A stretch of 64,000 bases of DNA from positions 3,442,433 to 3,506,432 of the forward strand of contig JABAKD010000004.1 of assembly GCA_012845835.1 (NCBI GenBank), in the 5' to 3' direction. The first letter of the stretch is position 1; every line of letters starts with the position of its first letter. The notes under the pieces were generated by a model, which worked only from the letters and a program-made list of their open reading frames with translations, was not told where the DNA came from and ran no database searches. Below are positions 46,828 through 60,300 of this stretch, in pieces. Origin of the DNA: Undaria pinnatifida. Taxonomy: Eukaryota > Sar > Phaeophyceae > Laminariales > Alariaceae. The position numbers and the translations under genes are program-made.

Positions 46828-48384
46828 GGCGTGCGTATTATGCGCATCATATTTTTTGTTCACAGGAAAAACTTAAAAAGAGCAGTGAGATCGATTCTTG
46901 GGAACCGATCTTGGTTGCAAGTTGGGTGTGATACATCGATCGCGCGTGCAACGGGGTTGATGACCTCGCGCGAATAGACCAAGCGCAAAAACACGATTAT
47001 GAAACTGACTCGGGTGGTGTGCGGGGGTTTTAATGCCTAATTTCGCCGCGATCGATACCTATCGGTGCATGCCTGCCAACTACCCGAATACCCTTACCAG
47101 TACAGCAGTACTTCGCGCATAAACACATGAACTCATATTGAATTTGAGTTGATACTGAACACAGGAGTAGTGCTGCTGCTGCTGTTGATGTTGTTGACTA
47201 CTGCTGCAGAAATTACTACTGCTGTACGACCAGTATACTCTGCTGAGGCTGTGAGAGGATCATTATCGAGATCGCTCTTGGTGGAAGTTGCAGCAAGCAA
47301 AAGGGCACCAGCAGCAGTGTGAATGATACGTGTTTCAAGTAAATATTTCTTGATTGTTCTTTACCAAACCTCGAGCCCCAGCGCGGGCTGGCCTCGACAG
47401 CACACTCCGACACACACGACGCACGGGCGCAGTATCTCGGCATGGCCGTGACCCCCATAGCCCCACCCAAAAGAACAGAAAAGCTGAGAAATCCGACCAA
47501 GCGGGTCACTATCGAATTTGATCCTCAAGTAGGTTCTTATAGTGCCCATATGTACCAGCCAATAGTACAGGTAGTATACAAGACACCCGCACTATGATAA
47601 TGTACTCTTATAGTTACATTAGTATCGCGCATTCCAAGGTCCTTTAGAAAGCACTATATCGGTGATGGGCCCCATTCAACCGGCACTATAGGGAACCCCC
47701 GAACGCGGCAAACCAAAACATTCAATCGGTGGCATATAGGAAGATTTCGCAGAGCCCTTAGGCCGGGGGAAGCTCACCGCCGGGGCAGCCGATCAAATCC
47801 GCACTACAGCGTGCCACCGCAGGTTCAGTGCTTTGCTGTTTCTCGCCCGCTCCTCCTTCCAGCCGAGCTTTGCTGAGCAATGCCAGGTGGCTCTGATGTG
47901 TCAAAAAGCAAACCAAAAGACGTCCCCTGGTACCCACAATATGTCAAGAACCAAAACGCCAGATTTTCTCTTTTTTACATACAATTGCCTCCTATTATGT
48001 CATGCATGCTGGCATGGTGGCGACATGCATGTTGTTGTGTTGGTGCCTTTCCCCTCTCATATATACTACATACGCGCCTTCTCTGTGAGCTAAGCTAGTG
48101 CGATCCCGAGGGCTTCCCGCCGCCTCTGTGAGTTTGGGGCTCGTGCATTGTCACCTTGCGTGGGAATAAGCGTCTTCTCTTCTCGTAACCCCCTGCCTGA
48201 CCAAGCAGAAACGGCACACCGCAAGCACAGAAGAGCCACCTAGTCAATCAAACCAGGCAAGCGACAGCTACAGCAGGGTTCAAGCAGTACTGCTGTCTAC
48301 ACAACTCAAGCGCACACAAGACTCGCAGTCAGACAGACAGGCAGGCAGACAGACGGAGGAGGTATCAGCTCTCTTCAGGCCAAG
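46828..48384. other. Spacer upstream of the DUF1997 gene
   Basis: No gene is supported. It holds a diverged repeat-B fragment near 46,887-46,965, CTG-rich DNA near 47,168-47,190 and an ACCGGCACTA word near 47,680. An AT-rich CATATATACTACATA lies at about 48,057-48,071, some 315 bp upstream of the start codon, and could be a TATA-like element. A CAGACAGACAGGCAGG stretch lies just upstream of the ATG. Confidence 0.4.
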
Positions 48385-51300
48385 ATGATGGTGTCAAACC
48401 CAAGCTGTTGCCATAAATCGCAGCAGTCTGGTGTGGGGCATTCTTCAGCCGCTCCTGTTCCTGCTGCTGCTACTGCTCCTGCTGTTGCTCCAGCTGCCGC
48501 TGCTGCTGCTGCTGCTGCTGCTACTCCTGCTGCTGCTGCTGCTGCTACTCCTGCTGCTGCTACTCCTGCTTTTTCTTCTTCTGCTGCTACTACGGCTGCT
48601 CCTCGGAGCCATCGGTTTGATGGGCGGCGACCCCGTGCGTTAGACGTGGCTACTGCCGCTGCTGCCACAGCGGTGGCCCTCATGCTACCCAGCGCAGTGC
48701 TGAGCTTGCAGGTCGTAACATCGGTCCAGCGACGAGCCCCGATGCCACGAGGACACGGGGTGCGGTTGCAGGAACGGACCTTGCGCGGTTGGAAGAGGAA
48801 GGGTAGTCTCGACTGCATCGGGTGGTCGCAGCGTTGTCAAGGAGGAGGAGGGTTAGGGCTAGGGAATTTATTCAGTGGAAGCAATGTTCGAGCCGCTGCT
48901 ACAGGTAAGGGTGGGGATGGTAGTGCCGTCTCTATGAGCCTCAAAATGCCGCCGTCGTCATCGTCATCACCCACAAGCAGCAGCACCAGCAGCAGTGGGG
49001 GACTTCTAGATGGAAGCGATGGTGGCTGTGGTGGCGAGTCATCTGCCAGCAGCCTTCGATCACCTCTTTCTACTGGCAATGGTAATGGTGGCGGTGATGG
49101 TGTTGGTGGTGTTGGTGCGATGGCGAAATCATCGGCGATCGATCCTGCCGAAGACAGCAACAGGCTGGGTCGGGAGAAGGACAGCACCAAAGGCGAGCGA
49201 AAGGGGTGGGGCTTGAACTGGCGAGACCATAAGAAAAAGAACAAGAGCAAGAGCAGGGAAAAAAACGAGAGCCGAGTCTCGGGCGCGACAGCGTTAGCGG
49301 GGGGAGAGCAGGAGCATCAGCAGCAGGGAGGGAAGGAGGATGGTGAGGGTGGCACGAAGAGAAAAGGGCCGTTCACGTACGACTGGGAGAACGGTGGGCG
49401 TGTGAAATGGGTCGCGAACAAGGAGAGCAAGGCGATCGTGGTGAGTAGTGAGACAGACAGAGAGGCATCCCACGCTATGAAGGGGTGCAGAATAAGTATC
49501 TTGAGTTCTTAACCCCTCTAGAGCCCCCGAACCCCTCCTTATACTAAATTCAAGTAGCTTTGTCCCCAAAAACGGGTTTCCAGTTGGGTTCACATGAGCT
49601 CCCCATATCTTACCCGAAACATGACTTCGAGCGCATCCATTCGTTCCCGCATAAACTCGCCCAACGTTTCCTATGCGCTAGTTCGAAAACGAAACATACT
49701 GCTACAATTGTCAGTACGAAGTATCAAGCTACCCGATAGCTCCACACTTGCTTCAGGGGCTCAACCGGTCAGGAATAATTTGGTCCAAAATGTGCAAACC
49801 TCTTCCGTGGGTTGACTCCAGAGAGGGGGGAGGGGAGAGACACACATAGAGAGAGGCCGCCCTCATGGTACACGCATGGAGTATCTGATACCGGCACGGT
49901 ACCTTGTATACTAACCCTTCAGCTGTCTAGTTTCAGGAGGAAAGATAGAGAAGGGGATGGGGGGGGGATGGGGGGAGAAAAGAGAGGATGTCAGGATGCA
50001 CGTGCGTAAGGTCATTTTATAAAAAAATGAAAAACGTCAGCTGTGAGTACGACCGATTCAATGGTTGAAACTGAACTTTGTAAGCTTGCGTGTTACTATT
50101 AATAGGACATTTTTTAGAAATATTTCAAGGATGTCAGCCGTGAGTTCGACGAATTTCGGGTCAATACTCATATCTTGTATTGTTGTCACAACAATTTACT
50201 ACGAATGATATGTGGGTGTTTTGTACCGTGTTGTAAGCCGGTCCGTTGATCGCTCACTCGCTCGCTCGCTCGATCCTTCGGTCGCTCGTCTGCTCAATCG
50301 GTCTGTCGATCGGTGTGATCGTCTGTCGACCTGTTCGTCCGTCGGTTTGGTCGTGTGTCGATCGGTCTGTCGGCTGGTCTTTTCGTCTGACGACCGGTCT
50401 GCCAATCGGTTTGTTCGTCTGTAGATCGATCAGTCTGTCGGTCGGTCGGTTGGTCGAGTCTGTTTAATCTATATATGTAGTCTATGTATGTGTCTAACTG
50501 TTTGTCTTCCGCTTTTATGTCTGTCTGGCTGTCCATCCGTCTGTCTGTGTGCCTGTTTGTCTGCCTGCCTGTATGTCTGCTTATCTGTCTGTCTGTCGGT
50601 CGGTCCGTCCGTCGATCGATCGGTCGCTCTCAGGAGGAAGGAGGCCGTAAGCTCAGCGACTATCTTGCGCTGCCCCCGACGGAATACTCGCTCCTGGACC
50701 CCAAGATGATCACGCGCTTGACGGAGGACACATTCAAGTTAGTGGACGCCCCCCAGACTCTCTCAATACCTCTTATCCCTCCCTCCCTCCCTCCTCCCCC
50801 CCCCCCCTCCCCCCCTCCCTCATTATCTTTCTTTTTTTTCCTGCCTGTCCATCACGCTTATGCCGCCGCACTTTTTTTTTTTACTTCTTTTTTTTTATTG
50901 CCTTCCTAACGCGCCTTGTGACCCCGCGTTTGTTTTTGTCCCTTTTTATAAAAAATATTTCAAGGACGTCAGCCGTGAGTTCGACAAATTTCAGGTCAAT
51001 ACTCATCGTTGCAAGCTGCGTTGTTGGTACTTGTAGTATACTTTACGGGTGAGTTTTTATCGGGAGGGGTCCTATTTTTTGTTTACCCCGACTTTTGTTT
51101 TGTTCTTTTTTTTATTCTGCCTGCCCACCAGAATGGATTGCGGCACCTTGAACATCGTGGGCACGAAAGTTAACCCCGTGCTGTTCGTCAGGGTCGAAGT
51201 CAAGCCCGAACAGAGCCAGGCTAACATCATGGTCGAGAGGGTCGAGCTGGGCGGGTCCGAAGCTGTGCGGAGCGCTGGGGGGACGTTCAATGGTGAGATT

Positions 51301-54300
51301 GTTGTAGGGCGGGGGCAACTGTTGGAAAAGGGGGAAAGGGGAGGGGGAGGGGAGGGGTGGGGGAGAAGAGGGGGGGAGGGGGGGGGCGGAGGGGGTACTC
51401 ACTTTGTTCATGGCCGTAGTCGTATAACCATAGACTCTCGCATCCCTACTATGCCGGGACTGAGCACGTCGGGTTTTCACCAACCAGGCAGACGTTGGTT
51501 GCACCAAGCGCGAAGCGCCGTGAGGTGTTCGGCGAGTCACATGAAGGGTGAACTGCATCCTTCCAAGAACCGCTCGTAAGACGGAGTTCGGCACCTTGTG
51601 CCTACTTTCTTGCTTACGGATGACAGCGCCAATGAAGTGCCTTGTTTTCTGGTGTGGCCACTCCAGAGACAGCAATGGGAATTACTATGTAACTGCCTCG
51701 TGGGTGCCTTGCCATATTCACACTACGTGATGCGATCATTCCCCTTGTGCGGGAGAGAGGGGGGGGGTGGGGAGAGAGAGGAGAGAAGGGCGATGGGGAT
51801 GGGGGGGTGGGGGGGGGAGAGGGGGGGAGCTTGGGAAGGGACGGGGGCTTGGGAACTGGAAGGTCGTGGCAGCGGGTGCCTTGCTGTGAATGTGACTATT
51901 AAGTCTTGTGAGCACGGGCTAGGTTATGGCGGTGACTTGATCTGTTTTTTGGGTACTTGATACAAAAAAACTTGTCAGCATCTATATCCGCGACAACGGC
52001 CACACTTTGCTGGAGAGGCATGAGGGTGAATCCGAAGTGATTTATGGGGAGATATACGACACGCGCGCATCATCAAGATGCTTGTACTTCTGCAAAATTT
52101 AATAATTTCCTATGACTAGACGATTGGCAAGGGTGATTCCTAACGGGAAAAAAATGGCAGGAGCCGTGGCCAAAAACGTGACGTTTTCCACGAATCGTGT
52201 CTTTTGGCAGGAATTCTGACTCTGAAAGAATCCATTAGATGCTAATGATGTAAGGAATCCTGACGAGCAAAACTTGATTTTTTTGTTTGTGAGCACGTGG
52301 CGTTTCAGAATTAAAACAATGTCAGGAATCGTGTTTTTTTTGGGGGGGTTGCTAGGGACGACCCCCAAGACCGCACTTTTTTGTATTTTCAGTCGCTGTA
52401 CGTAGGTCCCAGACGGTTCCCTGTGGCCCAAGCTACGGTAGCATGAGTCACCAAAATACGATGAAATTCGACGAGCATACTGTTCCCACCGTCTACCATC
52501 CCGCCGTAAGGTGTCTTGCTCCCGTCTCGAGTATTTACCACCCGGTTGCCTGTTCCCTTCCCGGCCTTTTCCCGTCCAGTGGCTGGTAATTTGTTCCCAT
52601 CACCATCCCGACGTTCGCGTATAGTGTCTACCATCCAGCATCCCAATGCAATACGGGGGCAGTTATTTCCAGTCCATTTACAACCAGATTTATCTCCTTT
52701 TCCTGTCATATATATGACCGTCATTGATGCAACTGATGATATTGTATGCAACTTTGGATTCAAGAACAAAGGGGAGATTGCTGGGTCTTTTGCGTGATAG
52801 TCCCCCGGGCCTTTCTAAAACCAACCTCTCGTATTGCTGCATGGAAAGTTTTGTTTTTTAAATAGTTTTTTTTGGAAACCAACGTTTTAAAATATTCATA
52901 CACATCCCGCTCGTAGAAAGGCCAACATGAAAAACTAATGGAAGCGTCGGGATTTCTGTACGTACGACCGGGAAAATGACGTTTCTTTCCAACTTTTTTT
53001 TTTTTTTTTTTTTTCATATCCTCCGGCGGATGGGGAAAAATTAAAGCTTTAGCTCACCACACTTCCACGTATTTTCATACGCGTCGTGTGTCGATTTAAC
53101 TCAGCTGCTCGTAGAAAGGCCAACATGATAAACTAGGATTTCTGTACGTACGACCGGGAAAATGACGTTCCTTTCCAACCTTTTTTTTGGTTGTAGTATA
53201 CCCCCCTCCCCCCCCTGTCTGGGCTTTCCAAAAAGAATAGTGTGGCGTTCGATTTTTTTGTTTTTTCGTACCCCCCTGACTAGCTGATATGGCATATCGC
53301 CCGGTCGCCCCGGTGGCGTATCAGGTTATCCTCGAGCCTGGTATAGATCAGTTTCGTGAGTTCGAGCCTCGCCGAGTGCATACTCATATAAATTCGTTGG
53401 GACTTTTTCTTGTGCACAAATTGACTTGCGGAAAGCGCGAGAGCGTGAGTTAGCAACACTCGATGAGAAATCGACAAGCAGTGGGATTGCTGAACCCTAT
53501 GCGCGATAAAAATTGAAGGCAAGAACCGGGGGGGAGGAGGGACGACACCTGTGACGACGGCTTGTCCAGAAGCTGGAAAGTAAAAGTGTGCGAAAAAAAA
53601 AAAAAAAAAAAACATACGATATCACAGATCATACCTACCGTAGTGACTATAATATCAGTATTCAGCAACAAAACCAACTGAATATTGTTGCTGTCGAGCG
53701 GGACGAAAGCTCCGTTCACGCAATTCGCGTTCACGATTCACGATCAGATCGTATTCCCAACCATTCCTGGCTGCGCTTCTCGACCATTTTCTCGACCGAC
53801 TTCCCGCCTACGTTGTTCCCGTCCATACTTCCGCTGTTATTGCCGATTCCCGACCCCGACCATTTCCCGACCATACCCCAGGCCGGTTTTCCGACCATAC
53901 CCCCGACCGTCTCCCCGACCGATTTCCCGACCACGTTCCCGACCGATTCCCCGACCCGCTCCCCGATCCCGTCCCGTCCTGCCTCACCAAGAAGTTGCGT
54001 ACTCCCATCCCGTCCCGTCAATGGCTTCCCACCTTCCCGTCCCATTCCCGTCCCGTGGTAAGCAAACGGGAACCTTTTCCCATACCGTCCCCCGGGAAAA
54101 CCCAGAAATACACTCCGCCTGTGGCGGGCGAGACGACCCCATCACGTGGACACCGCGCGTGCCTCTGCTTTTTTCCCTACCGTTTTTAGGCGGCTATTTA
54201 TGGATATCCATTCTTAACAGGACGAAACTAGCACACAAAATTGGAAAGCATCCGCATCTGTCAGTGTAGATCTCCGATGTTACGGTCGTCGTGTTGGTGT

Positions 54301-57300
54301 GAGGGAACGGAAAGCATGCCCTGCCTGTCAGTCGAGCTCTCCGATGTTACGGCCGTGTGTTCTTCGCGTTAAACTGTTGCGGTCGTGTGTTCTTCACGTT
54401 AACCTGATGTTTCGACCCATCTACACCCAAGCGCAACCAGTGCCCGTGCCGATGCCTCACGTATTGATAGAGAGACTAGCTCTGTGGCCACAGCACTACG
54501 AGACAGAGATACACGTTGCCAATACGGCAACGCGATTTGGCCACGCGATGTCAACCGTAACGAGGAAATGGAAAGCATGTCCACCCCGGCAGTCGAGCTC
54601 TCCAATTTTACGGTCGTGTTCGGGTGAAGAAAAGGAAAGCACGTCCACCTGTCAGTGGAGCTCTCCAATGTTACGATGGTCGTGTTCGTGTGAAGCTTTG
54701 CATCGCGTGCAGACCAAACATGTCAGGAAACGGCACTTTGACGCCTTGACCGACGGTAATTTTCCCAAAGTTTACGTTGACTGACGCCAACTACCTTGAC
54801 CGACGGTAATTTTCCCAAAGTTTACCTTGACTGACGCCAACTACCTTGACCGACGGTAATTTTTCCAAAAATTGCCTTGACTGACGCCAAACTACTAGGT
54901 TTTAGTGTTAAAGGGTTGAGTTGACATCCTTGACCGCGGGACGTTTTCCCTTGGTTAACCGTCTCCTGAAATATTTGGTGTAGACCAGGCAATAGTTTAT
55001 AAAAAATATTTCAAGGACGTCAGCCGTGAGTTCGACGAATTTCAGGTCAATACTCATCTTTGCAAGCTGCGTTGTTGGTACTTGTTATACTATATGGGTG
55101 AGTTTTTATTCGGGAGTTGTTATCCAAATATGAGCAAAAAAAATAAAACGGGTGTGTTTTTTTCCCCCCCCCCTTCGTCTTTTTTTTGGTTCGCCCTACT
55201 AGCAAAAAACAAAATGAGCCTGCGTAAATCGCACGATCGGCCGTGTAGCTCGATCTAAACGCCAACGAATCCAACAATCCATGGCGTTGGGTGTCGCAAA
55301 ATAAAGAAAAACACTTTTTTTTTTTCTTTTCTTATCCTCCGGCGGATGGGGCAGAAAAAAAAAAAACTTGAACTCACCACACTTCCACGTATTTTCATAC
55401 GCGTCGTGTGTCGATTTAACTCAGTTGCTTTCGCAACCCAACGCTAGCTGGCGCACCCTTCGGATTACACTGTAGTGATATCGTGAGCTGACCCTATCAG
55501 TGGTCACAACCTATCAGTGGTCAAAATTGCTTTACGAGTACGACTTGGCGAATATATAGGGTAGGCATGCCCTAAGCTACTAAAAGCACGATATCCCAAA
55601 AGTGACTACTGCTGTGGTAATCACACAATGCCACCGTAACCTTGCTCCCGTAAGAACAATAGCAGCGGCAGCATCCTGTTGTTGCGGACGATAGGAAGAT
55701 CAACCCTGAGTTAGCTGACTATGCCTCGACACGGCTGATGTCACACCTTTTTCTGAACAATAGTCTAATAGCAGTCAATAACATTTTATAAAAATAAAAA
55801 TACACTCCAACTGTGAGATCGAAGATTCTGTCGAAGCTCATATTTGCAAGCTGTGTGTGATACTCCGATCGCGCGTGTTACTGGGTGTGTGTCCTCATTA
55901 AGGATATAGGTCGGCGACTCCCCTTGGAACTACAGTGTAGCTTGTACCAGGGTCAACAGGGTGATGTTAATCAATCCGTATAAGAAAGCCTGCAAGTGAG
56001 CGTAGGGACGGAATGCCGGAGCCGCTGTCTGTGTTTTTTTCTCCGTTCGCGCTCAGAAGACGGTGCTTGTTCTTCATTTATTCTTGCGCCCACAAGTCCT
56101 GCTTGATCTGTTGACGTCGAGGATTCATTGATCGATTGGTTGGTTGGTTGATTGATTGATTTGATTGGTTGGTTGATTCATTGGTTGGTTGATTGGTCGA
56201 TCGATTGATTGGTTGATTGATTGATTGATTTTACAATTTTTTGTAATCGTTCGTGCGTTTCATCCTCTTCCCCTCCTCATGCAGTGACGTCGAGTACGGT
56301 CGTCTCCTGCGCCGACATCGAGGATTCTGGAGAGCACAACAGCCACATGCTTCAGCTCAGAACCGAAGCAAACATCGAGATCGAAATGCTGGTGCGTGTG
56401 TTGTGTGTGCGTGGGTGCATGCGTTTTTTTCTCTCCGTTTTTTTCTCTTCTTTTGTTCTTTGAATTATCCCTTCTATTACCTCCGCAATTTTCCTTTCTC
56501 CTTTCCCCTCCCTAGACGTAACTCAGATCCGGGGTCATGAACCAGTCTCTTCTTCTCCCTCCCCGCTACGGCACGAACCTTCGTTTTTATCGCGAGAAAA
56601 TTCCAGCTATTTCTTCCCTCGATTCGACTCGCATCGAATCGAGTTTGCACCGCGTGTGTATAACCCGCAGGAAAACACCTCGAATCGCGTTTGCGCCGCG
56701 TGTGTATAACCCGCAGGAACCCCCCCCCCCCCCCCCCCGCCGAGTTTCCGAGCCTGCGTGCGTGTGTACCGCTTATGGCATACCAGGTTGAACACGCATG
56801 ATAACACCCCCGGGGATAAACTTCCTCCCGAGCTGCGTGCGTGTGTATCGTATCTATGACACGCAAAGATAGCACACCCACCCCGTGGGATAACTCCCGA
56901 GACGCCTGCTGCGATAAACAGGTGGCACTTTTTCGCGAAATATTTTCTGAATTTTCGGGTGTCCTTAACCCAGTATGGCCGGAATCTCTCAGACTTTTTT
57001 TTTTTTGGGGGGGGGGGGCATTTTTTTCTCGTTTTTTTAACCTAGTCCATGAGGTTTTATCATAGGGCTGCACCTTTTTTTCTCAAGCATCAGTTTTTCG
57101 GCTGGGGTATAGAGCTCAAGAACCTTGCTGGGCGAAAAAAAAATGCCTCTAAATGCAATCATAGCATGTTTCCCGAGCCCTGGGTGGACCTGGCCGTGTG
57201 TACAACCCGCAAAATTAACACACCCCACCCCCAGGCATGAATTTAGGAGCCTGCGTGCGTGTGCCTGCGTGCGTGTGCCTGCGTGCGTGTGTCACGCAAG

Positions 57301-60300
57301 CTGCAGCAGAGGTGCACCGTTTGGCCTTCTGAGGGTCCTCGAGTGAGGAGCTTTCCTACCTCAGAGCCATCTCATGGTGTAGGGCCCCAAGCGGAAGTTT
57401 CTGAGATCGAAACATGAGGAGGAGCTCAATATAAATCTCACCCGAAAAAGTGCTTGGAAGGCGTTCGCTCGCGCAGTCTGATAATAACGCTTCTCTGCGC
57501 TTGTCCTAACAGACGTACTCGTAGTAGAAGTATCAGAAATGCCGCTGCTGTAGTTCCTGGCTTGAGAAACCCGACCGGCCGGGAACGTTTTGGCCCGGAA
57601 GGGTGGGCGGGTTTCCTACATTATTGTGGTTTTTGTCGCCATGGGTGGAACTGACCCTAACCCTAACCCATACGAAATACCGGCCGAAGTGCCCCCCCCG
57701 CTAATGACGTCATGATGACGTCACAGGGGTGAAATGGTTGAAAAAAACACAACAATGTGTATCACCGAGAAAATGCAACCACTAACGCGTTGGGCTGCGA
57801 AAGCAACTGAGTTAAATCGACACACGACGCATATGAAAATACGTGGAAGTGTGGTGAGCTTGAGCTTTATTTTGCCCCATCCGCCGGAGGATAGAAGAAA
57901 AAACAAAACAAAAAACTCAACCGGGATGAGTCGTCACGCAAAAACGATTTTGGAGATAGCGAAAAGTGCTCCTCGCGATGAACGATCCTACGGCTCAAGT
58001 CTACAACGAAAGAAGCATGAGACGATATTGTAGAGGTGCGCCGTTGTTTCTTCCTGGGGCGAATATCTTCAGGAGCTCTACTGCCACTCACTCCCCATGA
58101 CTGATTCGGGGAACAAGATAAGGGACGACCGATGAGCGACCGACCCCATGGCCTCGGCATACGACGAATTCGTTTTTTGTTTGTTTTTTTCCGCACAAGG
58201 ACGGCATTCCGAGGGTTCTGGGTTTCGGGTCCCCGTCGTTCAAAAATCGACCCGGCCGAAAAAGTGCTACCTCTGGACACGTGCTACGCGGTAGAGTTAT
58301 CAAGGTGTACCTCTTTTTGGCACAAGCGTTTTCTGAATGACTGTGCTCCTTAACCAAAAATCGTCGGAAAAGGTATTAAGGTATACCTCTTTTTGGCCAA
58401 AACGTGTTCTGAATGACTGTGCTCCTTGACCAAAAATCGTCGGAAGTTTCAGTTTTTTTTTGCGCAGTTTTTTTTTTTTGTTGGGGGGGGGGGTTCTAGG
58501 CCATGGGATTGTTTGTCCAGCGGGTTTGCACTTTTCGTTCTTCTCTAAGCTTGACAAGAATCAGTTTTTGGGTGGGGGAAGATCCTCGATACGTTAGGAG
58601 CCTCAGCAAAAAAAATGGATGCAAAGAAAATTATGTTGGCGTAAGTTTCAGCCGTACATAGCGGGCGTCGAAAACGTGTTATAAAACAAGAAGGAAAATT
58701 CCGACGATTTAGGGGCTAAGACACTCCCCGCCATTCGGTTTTTTTTTTTCTTCTAGTGCCGAAAATACCACCTCTAACAGCGTAGCGCGCGTCGTTGTAC
58801 CGTATACACCACGCGCAAGGTATCACACCCGCCGGGGATGGACTTTTGGCCGCGCCGATTTTCTCGCGCAGGCAAGGGGGGGGGGGGGGGGGCACACACA
58901 ATGAGAGAGTTGTGTGTGTGTTTTTAACGAGCTCAGGCGCATCGCTCGGCTTCTCTTGCACGTATAAAAAGCACGGCTTTTCACGCGTCATATGACCCCG
59001 CCCGCGGGTCGGGTCATGGGATTTTTTAAAAGCTCGCGGGTCGAGTCGGGTCGGGTCAGGTGGTGTTCGAAATCTCACCGGTCGGGTCGAGTCGGGTCAG
59101 GAGGTTTTCAAAAATGACGGATCGGGCCGGGTGACCTTGACCCGATCCGACCACCGCGAGGGGTGACCTGACGCGTGAGAAGCCCTGGTAAAAAGTCTCT
59201 TATTTCTCGATCACATTGACATGTACAATTCGTAAACCCAGGGCCAACCAATCCAACCCACGAGAAAAGTAGGTTGGAAACTAAAAGGAAAGTATATTGC
59301 AAAGCGTTTTTTTTCAACGTTTCCAACTGCTTTTTCGTTGGTTGGGTCAACCAACCAACGAAAAAAAATAAGGTAGAAGTTAAAAAGAACGGTATATAAG
59401 AAAACGTATTTTCGTACACCCTGTCTTTCGCTGATTTTTTTCGTGGGTAGGGTTGGCCTTCCCTGCATCGTGATGTTCGACGGTTTCAATGCTAGCACTC
59501 TATGTTTCCTGCCCGACTCCTACCCAACCGAAGTACATCGTAAACACTACTATTCATCGCAAATACCCTACTGTACATCGCAAACACCCTACTGCACGTC
59601 GCGCAAACACCCTACTATTCATCGCAAACATCCTACTACGAGGCTCGCGAACACCCTACTATCCATCGCAAAAAAACATCCTACTTTGAGGCTCGCCATC
59701 CGAGATAATGTGAGCATGAGCTTGAACGGTGACCACTCATAAAAGTCCCGTGAGCATGACCTTGAACGGCGTTAACCACTCATACAGTCCCGTCCTGCTG
59801 TACAGTAAGTACATCTACGAAGTGTTAACAGACGCGTGATACGACAGAAGTATTAAGGTATACCGTTTTTTGGCGTTTTTTTGGGCTCCTTGACCCGAAA
59901 TCGTCGGAAAAACGCCATTTTTTTAATTATGAGGTGTTGCTTGTAAATACACAGGTCAAGCGAGTCTTGTTCATCAAGGTCGCGCTTTCAGGTTACAACT
60001 CAAATACCAGTTTTTTCTTGTGTGAGATGTACAGCTCTTATGTAAGTGCGGGAGCCCTCAGAAAAAAATCAGGTGCTCCTCTGTCGTTTGCTGCGTAAAG
60101 AGGCATTCCACGGTAGGGCTAAGCTACGGTAGGGAGTTTCCGTTTTTTTGGTGGCATTTTCGTACAGGGGCTCGGGGTAACTCGCGCGAGTGACCCCCCT
60201 GTAAAATGCGGGCGTAGGCTTTCGTGAGCACTGTTTTGAACTTCTCGAAATGAAATTCCCAAATGGGACGGTTAGCTAGCTACGCTACGCTACGCTGCGC

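Noticed and set aside
48431-48643. Leu-rich 70-residue frame that looks like a signal peptide
   Set aside because: It is the GCT repeat read in another register; the Ala-rich frame continues into the DUF1997 gene with correct splicing.
53303-53375. Possible tRNA or tRNA-derived SINE head (GTGGCGTATCAGGTTATC and GAGTTCGAGCCTCGCC)
   Set aside because: A-box- and B-box-like stretches are present at a plausible distance, but I could not form an acceptor stem or a convincing anticodon arm. The evidence is too weak to call a tRNA gene.
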